Shown here: piece by piece, positions 48,697 to 57,700 of the stretch
Numbering within the stretch: the stretch's first letter is position 1
Layout of the letters: each line of letters begins with the position of its first letter
Made by a program: the position numbers and the translations under genes
Origin: a virus
Reading direction: 5' to 3' (one strand)
Length of the DNA: 64,000 nucleotides
IMG/VR virus record: IMGVR_UViG_3300017963_000265
Location: 1 to 64,000 of that record
The notes under the pieces: generated by a model
The model's database searches: none
Told to the model about the DNA's origin: nothing
What the model saw: only the letters and a program-made list of their open reading frames with translations

Positions 48697-51639
48697 CTAT
48701 TTACTTTGTACCAAGTTCTCACCAGCATTAATTGCTGTGGCTATTACTTCATCTGGTACTGATGTGCCAGATGCTTTCAACGCTGTTAAACCTACCACAG
48801 TATTAGCTAACTGTGGATAATCTGCGTATAACTGAGTAAGGATATCCGGTTCTCTTCCGGCCTTCAAATCTTTCTGCATCTGTCTTCTGGCGAAGACAGT
48901 CATCAAATAAGTAGCGGGTACTGCTCCCAACATATCCTCATATTCTTTCGATTGTTGGGATGCGGTTTTCGAGAACATGTCCGTGAGGTCCCTTCCATAT
49001 ATCTCAGACCTCAAATTTGGATACCTGTGAAGTTCTCCGCTCAAGCTAGAGATTTTCTCAATCACATTCTCTCTGTACCCGTTATACGCGGCGGATATCT
49101 TATCAAGGAGCTTGTCTTCGACTTCTCTCGGTTCCTGTTCTTCTTCAGGGGTTCCATGGATGACTATCTTAATCATCCTTCTTTTTAGGACAGGTCCGAA
49201 AGCGCTTCTCCCTTCAATCAACCCCTTCAACATTTCGGCAATTTGATCGTTGATGTGTTGGGGACCGATTTGAACCGATTTGTCGACATCATCTACTTTT
49301 CTGAAAACGCAATTTTCCCTATCCAACTCATCGGCCATATCCCTGTTCCCGATTCTCATAATGACAATTCTCTGGAACTCTTTCGGCTTCAGGGTAATGC
49401 CGGCCATACATGGGGTTGACAGGGATTCCTGAAGTGGATGTTCAGACATCATATCCAGAAATTGCCTCGGCAAATCAGGTTCCGCCCTTTCAATTAAGCT
49501 AACTGCTTTGTCCCCAAACTGGGACGGTACAATCCTTTTTGTATGCTCTGCGCTTTTTAGTTGTGAGGCTTTTTTCTTGAACTCTTTGAGTAAATTTCTG
49601 GCCCCTTCTACAGATGCTGATTTCTCGAATCCATAGGATTTATCTGTGTACTCGGAGACTGGCGGAAGATTTCTTGGAACGGATATGAATCCTCTAGAAG
49701 CTAGTTTCGCCATTACCTTCGAAGTTTTTTCTGCGCCTATAAAGACGAAACTGATGTCAAAGAATCGTGGATATGGATTATAGACAAACACTTTCCTGCC
49801 ATCAGGAAGAATATCATTCCTTCTGGTCTTAAAGATGTCTGTCCATTCATCCTTGTCTATGGCTAGTCCTTGTATAGGACGTTTTGTTTTGTGGTAATGA
49901 AGGACAGCAAAACCAGGATGTCTATGAACATTTGGGTTGTACGTCGCTAAGGCCTTCTTATACTCGTCCCAGTCGGTGGTGATAGAACAGAGATCGAATA
50001 GGACCTTCGCCCCCATGCTAGTTTCTGGGAGCTCTCCATGGTCTATCTTATCAATTACCCTCTGGGCGTTGGCTAGTTCAGCCATTTGTCTGTCGAGTCT
50101 TGCTACGACCTCTACCCGATGCATGTTCGGATTCCAGCAACTTAATTCCACAGAGCCGAACACCCTGGCATCCGGTCCCTTATTACAGTTATGGACTAGT
50201 ACTTCCCCGGCCACATATTCTGGAACGTCATCAACCTCAAGATTGTATAAGTCCTCGTCCAGAAAGGTATCTTCTTTCCCAGTAACACGTACCAGGAAAA
50301 AGTTACCTATAACTGGACGCGGCCTAAAAACTTTCATGTCTTTGATATAATATTTCCTAGAATATAGTGTTATCTCCTGGGAGAATTGTGGAGTCACCGT
50401 AACTGTTCCACTGCCGCTACACCAATAAGTTTTCCCGTTCGGAAATGTTCTATATCCAGGTTTTTGGTCCCATTGAATAGTAGTGGGAATTCCCAGCGCC
50501 CGTATTATGTCGGATAAGACCTTTAACATTTGCTGGGAAGAGGATCGAATCCTTAATTGCCCTTCGTTTCTTCCTTTTTTAGGGACATGCCCGTCACCGT
50601 CAATATAAACTCCCAATAAAAGTTTTATGGCGCGCTCATTCCACGACAGAACTCTTCCAGTTAGATGCTTCTCAGATTTCACGCCCACGACATACTCTTG
50701 AAGTCTGTCCCACAATTCAACCGACCAGGACGATAAAACTACCTGCTCTTTATCTGGTATGTCAGTCTTGGTAACATTCAGCCCATTGTTCTTCAGACAA
50801 TCACTGACAGATTTTATATCCTCGTGATTAAATTCGCAGAACGTGAACTGAATCATGCCTCGCTGTCCCGCACAGTATCCTTCAGATGCTACCCAACCGA
50901 CTAATTCTGCGAATTCGTCCGGAATCTGCTCGCCTCCCAACTGCGGACGAGGAAACACCATATAGTCTCCGGGAAGTACTTCTCCTAATGGGATTTCTTT
51001 TAGAGACAGGGAAATCTTGTCAAGACATGATGGGTACTCTTCGAAATGACGTTGCTCTGGTCTGAGTCTGGAGTACTTATGTGAGCAATGTATTTGATCC
51101 CGCTGAAAAACAAAAACAGGATGGTCCCAGCTTCCCTCTATATCTTCTTCCACTCCCGATAAAGATAGTCGAACACCTGGTCCGCTGTAATGGCGGCTTA
51201 TAGAACGTTTAACCGGGCGAGGGCCTAATCTCGTTTCTACTAATTCTCCGGATTTGATTAGAGCGATAGGCTTCCTTATCCGATCACCCATCACTACTTC
51301 TGTCCCTGCCCTAAAACAATGGTGCATGAACGGCTTCGCATAATGAACGAATGTCTCGTACCCGTATATCGGGCCTGAGTGCATCAACATCTCTTCTTCG
51401 AATGCGTCGCCGTTGATGTTGCTGGAATAATATTCAAACGCTCCCAGTGCATTAATTAGAGCGTAGATGGACTTTGGGTCAGGTTTTAACCTATCGATGA
51501 ATTCCCTTACCTGTGGAAGGTAGGGAGCGGCCAGCTTATCCATATACGAATGATGGAGTTGGTCCGGATGGTGAAGGATTGTTAGGACCTGCTGGCCGTG
51601 ATCATCGAATGGTCTATAATTGCAGAGTTTAGTGTGCAT
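48697..51639 (-). CDS. Head maturation protease-like protein with intein
   Basis: A 980-aa frame: extein residues 1-107 and 485-980 (about 603 aa after splicing) around a 377-aa intein. The N-extein has SSNINGDAFEEEM and VHYAKPFMHH, and the C-extein starts CNKGPDARVFGSVEL, then HRVEVVARLD and TSMGAKVLFDLCS. This order is that of a group of phage head proteases/core proteins. The long C-terminal part carries DKISAAY, EKISSLSG and SKTAS motifs. The ATG has a weak ribosome binding site. Protease chemistry itself is not proven here. Confidence 0.65.
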   Translation of the reverse strand: MHTKLCNYRPFDDHGQQVLTILHHPDQLHHSYMDKLAAPYLPQVREFIDRLKPDPKSIYALINALGAFEYYSSNINGDAFEEEMLMHSGPIYGYETFVHYAKPFMHHCFRAGTEVVMGDRIRKPIALIKSGELVETRLGPRPVKRSISRHYSGPGVRLSLSGVEEDIEGSWDHPVFVFQRDQIHCSHKYSRLRPEQRHFEEYPSCLDKISLSLKEIPLGEVLPGDYMVFPRPQLGGEQIPDEFAELVGWVASEGYCAGQRGMIQFTFCEFNHEDIKSVSDCLKNNGLNVTKTDIPDKEQVVLSSWSVELWDRLQEYVVGVKSEKHLTGRVLSWNERAIKLLLGVYIDGDGHVPKKGRNEGQLRIRSSSQQMLKVLSDIIRALGIPTTIQWDQKPGYRTFPNGKTYWCSGSGTVTVTPQFSQEITLYSRKYYIKDMKVFRPRPVIGNFFLVRVTGKEDTFLDEDLYNLEVDDVPEYVAGEVLVHNCNKGPDARVFGSVELSCWNPNMHRVEVVARLDRQMAELANAQRVIDKIDHGELPETSMGAKVLFDLCSITTDWDEYKKALATYNPNVHRHPGFAVLHYHKTKRPIQGLAIDKDEWTDIFKTRRNDILPDGRKVFVYNPYPRFFDISFVFIGAEKTSKVMAKLASRGFISVPRNLPPVSEYTDKSYGFEKSASVEGARNLLKEFKKKASQLKSAEHTKRIVPSQFGDKAVSLIERAEPDLPRQFLDMMSEHPLQESLSTPCMAGITLKPKEFQRIVIMRIGNRDMADELDRENCVFRKVDDVDKSVQIGPQHINDQIAEMLKGLIEGRSAFGPVLKRRMIKIVIHGTPEEEQEPREVEDKLLDKISAAYNGYRENVIEKISSLSGELHRYPNLRSEIYGRDLTDMFSKTASQQSKEYEDMLGAVPATYLMTVFARRQMQKDLKAGREPDILTQLYADYPQLANTVVGLTALKASGTSVPDEVIATAINAGENLVQSK
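50188..51318 (-). other. Intein in the head protease gene (377 aa)
   Basis: Residues 108-484 of the frame. Starts CFRAGTEVVMGD (block A, splicing Cys), has GSWDHPVF (block B, xxDH type), LAGLIDADG-type blocks LVGWVASEGY and LLGVYIDGDGH (catalytic acidic residues present), and ends LYNLEVDDVPEYVAG, VLVHN, with Cys as the +1 residue. So it is a mini-maturation intein with a homing endonuclease of the LAGLIDADG class that looks intact. Confidence 0.88.
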
Positions 51640-51643
51640 TTTC

Positions 51644-52282
51644 TTAACGAAGGGAGGCCTTATAACCTTCTAAATCTTTCTGCCGTTCAAATTGTCTTTG
51701 AGCTCCCTCTTCCCTCAACATATTCTCATATCTTTTTAGAGTTTTTTGATCCTCTAACTTATTTCCCGAATGCTCTGGTCCATAAGATTCGAATGCTCTC
51801 ATGAATGATGTTGAGACTGGCTCTTCTTTCCGTTCTTTACTACTCATCAGAAGTTTTGTAGTAGCCGGGTCTATGTACAGACTAGAAAGTCCTTCTGCCT
51901 GACTTACACCACGGTCAACAAACGAACCAGCCACAATAGGATCCTTGGCCATGTCCCTGTTTAGGTTGTAGACAGTATTAAACATGTTAGTCACTCTGTT
52001 TTGGTCCACGTTTTTCAACTGCGGATTTAGCTCCAACATGTTCTTGTACAATCTGGGTTTTTCTATTTTTTCTCTAAGGGCCTCATACCCCTTCTTTGCA
52101 CCAACTACACTGGCAGCGACCGCTGCTGTTGCAGCCGCCTCTCCTAATGCTCCAGTGACTCTCTTTCCCATAGGACTTTGGAAGGCGTTTTTTATGGATT
52201 GCCAAAATCCGGCATGTTTGTTTACGGCAATCTTCATTCTCTCCATATCAAGGGAAGAAAGGTCTTTTTTCAGATTATCCAT
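51644..52282 (-). CDS. Virion-like hypothetical protein
   Basis: A 212-aa protein with a short hydrophobic Ala/Val-rich stretch (about 45-62), basic helices and a charged C-terminus. The start MDNLKKDL follows GGGGAGG; an upstream in-frame ATG is less likely. Located between the terminase-side genes and the protease. Confidence 0.6.
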   Translation of the reverse strand: MDNLKKDLSSLDMERMKIAVNKHAGFWQSIKNAFQSPMGKRVTGALGEAAATAAVAASVVGAKKGYEALREKIEKPRLYKNMLELNPQLKNVDQNRVTNMFNTVYNLNRDMAKDPIVAGSFVDRGVSQAEGLSSLYIDPATTKLLMSSKERKEEPVSTSFMRAFESYGPEHSGNKLEDQKTLKRYENMLREEGAQRQFERQKDLEGYKASLR

Positions 52283-52604
52283 AGTAGCCTCCCCGCTGAG
52301 CATCTTCTAATGCTTTTCTTTGTTTGTACTCAGCAATTCTGTATCTGAGACGTTGGGCTGGTTCACTTTCGTACGCCTTCTTTCCTCCATATGCCGCGAC
52401 TGCATATGGCATTGATTTAGCTGCGGCATGAGCCAATGGACTTGTGACCCCTGCTTCGGTCATTGCCCTTGATAAACCTTTGCCGGACCTGAAAAATGCC
52501 TTTGTCGCTCCTTTGCCGAGCCCCATTATCCCCTTTGCGAGTTCAGTAGGAAGTCCCTGCGCCTCTTTAATTAAGACCGAATACGCTAACCTGTATTTAT
52601 TCAT
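52275..52604 (-). CDS. Small virion-like protein
   Basis: A 109-aa basic protein with a hydrophobic Gly/Ala-rich middle. GAGGAA precedes the ATG. It overlaps the next gene's start by 8 nt. Function unknown. Confidence 0.55.
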   Translation of the reverse strand: MNKYRLAYSVLIKEAQGLPTELAKGIMGLGKGATKAFFRSGKGLSRAMTEAGVTSPLAHAAAKSMPYAVAAYGGKKAYESEPAQRLRYRIAEYKQRKALEDAQRGGYYG

Positions 52605-52605
52605 T

Positions 52606-53469
52606 TCACTTCCTCATGGAATCCATTACCGACTTCTCGTAGTTATCCATTATCTTCATTGCCTCGCGCTTGACTCTCAAGAGATGAGCTACTTTCGCGA
52701 AATGGATGTACGAAGAAACCACGGGATTGGCTGGGTTGGGAACTCTGGATGACGTCTTTTCTGATTCCCTGACCTGTATGCCGCGGCTGGCCATTTTATC
52801 GTCTAAGATCTTGGACGCTTCCTTGTACGCAAACTTATCAACACCGACTCTTTCCCAAGATGCCTTTATCCTAGACGGCGTTTCCCCATCCAAAATCGCG
52901 TTCGTCGATACACTGGCCAGCTTTTCGGCAGCCATCATCTTCTCCGTCTCCAATGCAGATACATCATGCAGAAGATTTGATTTCGCACTGGCTATTTTGG
53001 ACCTTACTTCCGGAAGCGGATTGGATACAGCTGGAGTCCTCATCATTGGATGCGCGAATTTGCCGAACAGCATCCTATCTATTTTGTGTGATGCTACTGA
53101 GGACGTCTTAACAGGCTCCTCATCATAATCACTGATTACATGTTCTTTAGGCTTGGAACCGTCGTTTAGATTTCTCAGCACATCAGAGGGGCTAGCAGGG
53201 CCTCCATCAAACTCGATGTTCCGGACAGACCCGCCTTTGTCCCATTCATTCTGGAAAGCTTCTTGATTAGCAAACTCACAAACTCGCTTTACGTGCTCAG
53301 GCCCCATGGCCTTGGTGCCTATAGCCTGCACGACGGCCTCACTTAATTTGGAGAGACCTTCTTTGTAAAGATTTGCCGCCTTTTTTCCTAGAATCTGAAG
53401 TTCACCGGGGTCTACTTCGACTCCTCTCTGTTCTAGAAGGCTTTCTGGGATATCGCTTGGAGCAGGCAT
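52606..53469 (-). CDS. Virion-like hypothetical protein
   Basis: A 287-aa protein from MPAPSDIPES, with AGAGG 6 nt upstream; longer readings are unsupported. Charged and helical, including HKIDRMLFGKFAHPMMRTP and several EKLAS/SKIAS segments. It is the first leftward gene past the rightward cassette, with an 81-bp divergent spacer. Unknown. Confidence 0.6.
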   Translation of the reverse strand: MPAPSDIPESLLEQRGVEVDPGELQILGKKAANLYKEGLSKLSEAVVQAIGTKAMGPEHVKRVCEFANQEAFQNEWDKGGSVRNIEFDGGPASPSDVLRNLNDGSKPKEHVISDYDEEPVKTSSVASHKIDRMLFGKFAHPMMRTPAVSNPLPEVRSKIASAKSNLLHDVSALETEKMMAAEKLASVSTNAILDGETPSRIKASWERVGVDKFAYKEASKILDDKMASRGIQVRESEKTSSRVPNPANPVVSSYIHFAKVAHLLRVKREAMKIMDNYEKSVMDSMRK

Positions 53470-53550
53470 GTTAACCTCTGTTAAATTGTATTCATCGGAA
53501 CTTAGGTCAATGGACCATCTCAAAACAAGATTAACACGAGGAGGCAAAAT

Positions 53551-54294
53551 ATGAAAAGACGACCTAAAGAGACAAAGTATTTCTATATGGACATGGTAGA
53601 GTCCTCAAAATTTTTAGGAAAATCTACAAGAACGGTAAGAAGGTATGTCAAATGCGGAATACTCCCAGCCAGGAAGTTCAGGGGATGTGGAAAGGGCGTG
53701 TGGATAAAAAAGGAGGACCTGGAGTCCGTCAAAAAAATCAGTTCCATGAATTTGGGACCGAAAGAGCTCGTAGAGTATGTGCAGATGTCAGACATAAGAA
53801 TAAGGAAACTGGAAGAGAGGATGTCCTATTTGATGTATGTAAACGGGCTTGATTTGTCGACACTGAGGGACGCCAATATCAAGACCTTGGTCGGTATAAG
53901 GGACGAGGCTAGAAAATATGTAGAAATGGGATTGTTTGATTTGGATTTTGCTCAAATCAAAAACTGGGCGTGGACCTGCATGCAGTTCTCGGAATTGGAA
54001 TTTGCAAGACTTTACGAACACGATAAGGATGAATTTCCTTGGAAACCTTTTCACAAAATATGTGTAGGACTTATGGGGAAAATGAGAGTCAGGGAAGATT
54101 TCTTACACAGCCCCAAATTGCAAAATCTGTACAGATTTCTGGAGAAGGCCAGAAAGAGTATTAGTCGGGCCGCTCTCATCTTCGTCACGGAAGTTAATCC
54201 TAACGCGTTCAAAGATTTCAAATACAGCGGCCTAGATTCTAGCGATAACCCATTGGATAAATTCATAGCTACGGAGATAGCGCTATTTTGCTGA
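53551..54294 (+). CDS. MerR/excisionase-type HTH protein (rightward)
   Basis: A 247-aa protein. Residues about 12-60 (MVESSKFLGKSTRTVRRYVK, GILPARKFRGCGKGVWIKKE) fit an HTH_17/MerR-like DNA-binding fold with the wing G-VW-I-KED. The rest is helical with no known domain. GAGGAGG precedes the ATG. It sits in a rightward two-gene insertion within the leftward head region, so it may be a moron-like regulator. Confidence 0.65.
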   Translation: MKRRPKETKYFYMDMVESSKFLGKSTRTVRRYVKCGILPARKFRGCGKGVWIKKEDLESVKKISSMNLGPKELVEYVQMSDIRIRKLEERMSYLMYVNGLDLSTLRDANIKTLVGIRDEARKYVEMGLFDLDFAQIKNWAWTCMQFSELEFARLYEHDKDEFPWKPFHKICVGLMGKMRVREDFLHSPKLQNLYRFLEKARKSISRAALIFVTEVNPNAFKDFKYSGLDSSDNPLDKFIATEIALFC

Positions 54295-54300
54295 AAAAAC

Positions 54301-54314
54301 ACTGATTTATCAGT
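54301..54314. promoter_or_regulatory. Small palindrome between the two rightward genes
   Basis: A 6-bp inverted repeat with a 2-nt centre, about 38 nt before the second gene. Too short for a firm claim. Confidence 0.3.
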
Positions 54315-54352
54315 ATAAGAATTATGTAACCGAAAAACAACAAGGAGAAAAA

Positions 54353-54685
54353 ATGTCTGAAAATCAAGCAATGAATGTATCTTTGTCCGTCGACGAACTG
54401 ATGAATCTCTTCGCGGAGGATAAGGAGGGGGTGGATCGAGTAGGGAAAGACGCGTACGGAAAGGATTGGGAGGAGGTCAGAGAGAGCATTGCCACTGTTA
54501 TGTCGTCTCGAAGTTTTGGAGGCATTGTGAAAAGTCAATGGAGGGGAGGATGGAAAGGGAAGGCGACCCTAAGTGCACAGATCGTTGGTGCAGCGACAAT
54601 CGCTGCACTACTAATGGAGGCCTTTGGGGCCGTAAGCGGCATTAATTGCAGGCCTTCGAGCCTCATCACAAAGTGGCGTAGATAA
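54353..54685 (+). CDS. Hypothetical protein (rightward)
   Basis: A 110-aa protein: an acidic helical N-terminus and a hydrophobic stretch at about 73-94 (LSAQIVGAATIAALLMEAFG), which might insert in a membrane. AAGGAG precedes the ATG. Ends at a bidirectional terminator before the convergent terminase gene. Unknown. Confidence 0.6.
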   Translation: MSENQAMNVSLSVDELMNLFAEDKEGVDRVGKDAYGKDWEEVRESIATVMSSRSFGGIVKSQWRGGWKGKATLSAQIVGAATIAALLMEAFGAVSGINCRPSSLITKWRR

Positions 54686-54687
54686 GA

Positions 54688-54739
54688 AAAAAGAGGGGTC
54701 AGCATCGGCCGGGTATCATGATTGCTGGCCCCTCTTTTT
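54688..54739. terminator. Bidirectional terminator between convergent genes
   Basis: A stem of about 17 bp (A/T-rich end included, one G-U pair) with poly-A on one side and poly-T on the other, so it works in both directions. It separates the rightward gene at 54353 from the terminase. Confidence 0.9.
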
Positions 54740-54741
54740 AG

Positions 54742-57700
54742 CTATGCTGTCTCTTTCCTCGGAACGATTATATCCGGTCGCGGATATTTAATCATGCTTG
54801 CAAGCATACAATACAGGATTGAATGAAATGAGTCATCTGTATTCCCTGGAGAATGCCTGTAGACGGTCATCTTTTTCCCCCTTACCTCAACCTCTTCACT
54901 GAAGATATTGAGAATGTCCTTTCCGTAGGGGTCGGCAAAATCATTCCAGTTAGGAACTCTGATATCTTTTCTTATCATAGCCTGGAAGATATCGGTCATG
55001 ACTTCTGTTCTATGAACAGCGAATCTCATAAGGCCTTCATCCCAGTACACCTTCCCCTTTTTCTGGTCAGGATTGTACTGGAACTTGAATACCCTATTAG
55101 GGCCGAATTCTCGAATTAGTCTAGCATTCTTGTCGAATCCTCCACCATAGTCACAACCAACGATACTTACATTGAAATGGGTTATGATCTCCGAGACTCT
55201 TCGAATTTGTATCTCTGGGTCTAGGTCTTCTCCAGTGAATCTGTGAATCCAGAAGATAGTGAAGTTTCCGTCCCCCATATAACACCCAAGAGAAATTACC
55301 GTATACGAATTCTCGCCAGTATTCCCTTGATACGCTACCTTTCCATTTCTTTCTGTTACTATGTATCCAGAAGGAACTTTGCAGCAGTAGACTTTGCCGC
55401 TATAAGGAACTCTTTTAATTTTTTTGGCTGGTGTATTGAAGTGGAAATCCCTTCCTCTCGACCACATCGCTCTCCATATCGCTTTTCTGTTTCCTGATGC
55501 GTGTTTATGGAGAGATACCGAACATCTCAGCCCTAATTTTATGCATATCTCTTGGAAATCCTCGCACAACCCTTTCGAGGTTGAGGAGTAATATCCATTG
55601 AAATTTTTGTCTCTCTTATCCTCGCTCCCATCCCCCAACATCATAGATTTGAATAGTATACGGAGCTGTCTTTTTGATAATCTCAAGAACTCTCTTGGGA
55701 TCCTTTTCAATTCAGTGCTTTCCCCGACATTCTCAAAAAACCACTTCCAGTACTGCTTTCCCTTTATCGACCAATTTATATCGCTTGTATCTCGATTAAG
55801 AAATTCTGAGAACGGTATGTCTGATCTAATCATACACAATCTTATCTTGTCTACATTTTCTGGAGATGAGGACTCTCTTTGCGACATCTTTACAGCATAT
55901 GGGACTCTTTTGGATTTATCAGACTTGCTAGTCCTTAGGCAGACTCCTCCCTCAGATAAGTAATATCCGAGAAACTCTAGCCAGTCATCCATATCAAAAG
56001 TCTTAGATTCACATCCTCCATACCCCGAACTTTTTGGTAATCCTGGAAGTTCGAATGACTTTCTTTCTTCACCTTTCCAGCACACGTACCCGACAAATTT
56101 TACGTTTCCTCCTCTTTCAGCAGTTTTATCTGCGGATTCCGTAACCCAATTTCCGCTTTTTACTCCTCTAACCCGCATACGATGCGTGCCGGTTACCATC
56201 AAATCCATCCCGCCCTTGGTTTCGAAATGATAAAGAGGATCTCTCCACTTACGAACTGTTCTTACTACCGGCTTAACGAAAGACATCTCCCTAGTATCTG
56301 GATCCCATTGAGCGACTTTGTCTTCATCAGTAAGTTCCTTAAAAAATTTCCATCCGATATCAGTCAGAATCCTAGTTTCCTCGTCATGACACCCCCAATC
56401 AATTCCAGCGAACACAGGCTTTCCTTGAACTATGGTTCGAAGGTGTTCGTAGTCTGCAAGATAATATACTGGTTGGCAGCAGGCCTCTACCTGGGTCCTA
56501 TTTATAGGTCTGATACCTGAGTCATAGCTCATCCCAAGAACTTCATTTATGAACTTCTGTCTAGAATATCGCTCATATTTTGATCTTAGTTCCAGCCACG
56601 CTGTCTCTTTTTTTAGTATCCACGGAACCATGAGCTGAGAGATTCTATATCCATCAAACGTGACTCTCTCTTTATTGGCCTCCGTAACTGGATTTAATGA
56701 AGCCCATTGTGCACTCGGGTGCGCGGGGTCTATGAGGTTCCCACATTTTTCGCAGATGACCCCCTTCAACCCTATATTCCTCTCCCCCAGGATGTTCCAA
56801 TACCAGGAACTCTTATCCTTCGGTGTACCGTGATGCTCACACGGAACGACCCATTCATTCTGAGTAGAGAAGTTGGACCAATAATACTCGATTGTGTTAT
56901 CCAGAGATTTAGGAGTCCCTGAATAGATAAAAATTTTGAATGGAGAGTGAGAAGCGCACTCTTCTATAACTGGGATATTATCGACGATGATATCCTGTAT
57001 CTCATCAATGGATATGAGGTCTGCGGGTATACCTCTTACTCTATCGGCATTCAGATAAGCATATCTTATCCTGATTTGTGAATAGTTTATGAATTTCTTG
57101 TGGAATACTGCATTCGTCAGTACCGAGTTCGTGTAAGCTTTTACTGTGGGGGACAGAGCTATAGGTTCAGATATTCTGTCATTCGAAAAAACTTTAGCTT
57201 GCTCTGCCGAAGATGATACGTACAGTGAGCGAAAGTGATTATTCAGGCACGAGTACGATATTATCTTATTTCCTAGAGATGTAGAATTGTGGGTAATGAT
57301 GCCGTCTATACAGTAATTGTGAAATCTTTCTGTTTCGACGTGATAGACATCGTTCTCGCCGAGGTCCTCAATTTCTACTATCTCATCCCATATGATATCC
57401 GAGAAATATAGATTTCTCAGGGATGTGTACAGGTAATCGTCTGTATCTATTCTACTCTCGAAGAAATCCAGGTACCTCTTAATTGTCTGTCTATTTGGGG
57501 GGTGTCTCAGTTTCCTCCTAAACCCGTTTTTTCTTAAACTGTCATACTCTCCTCTTCCTCTCTTATCTCCTATTCCACATTTTCGGCACATCCCGTCTAT
57601 TAGCGGCTGAACTATAGACAGGGGAAACGTGTCTCTGTTGCTGTTACTCTTTTTGTCGTCTACAAATTCAAAATCAGTGAACAGGCTTAAGAATTTCTTT

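Noticed and set aside
49937-50350. 137-aa rightward ORF
   Set aside because: Antisense to the protease and intein; no RBS.
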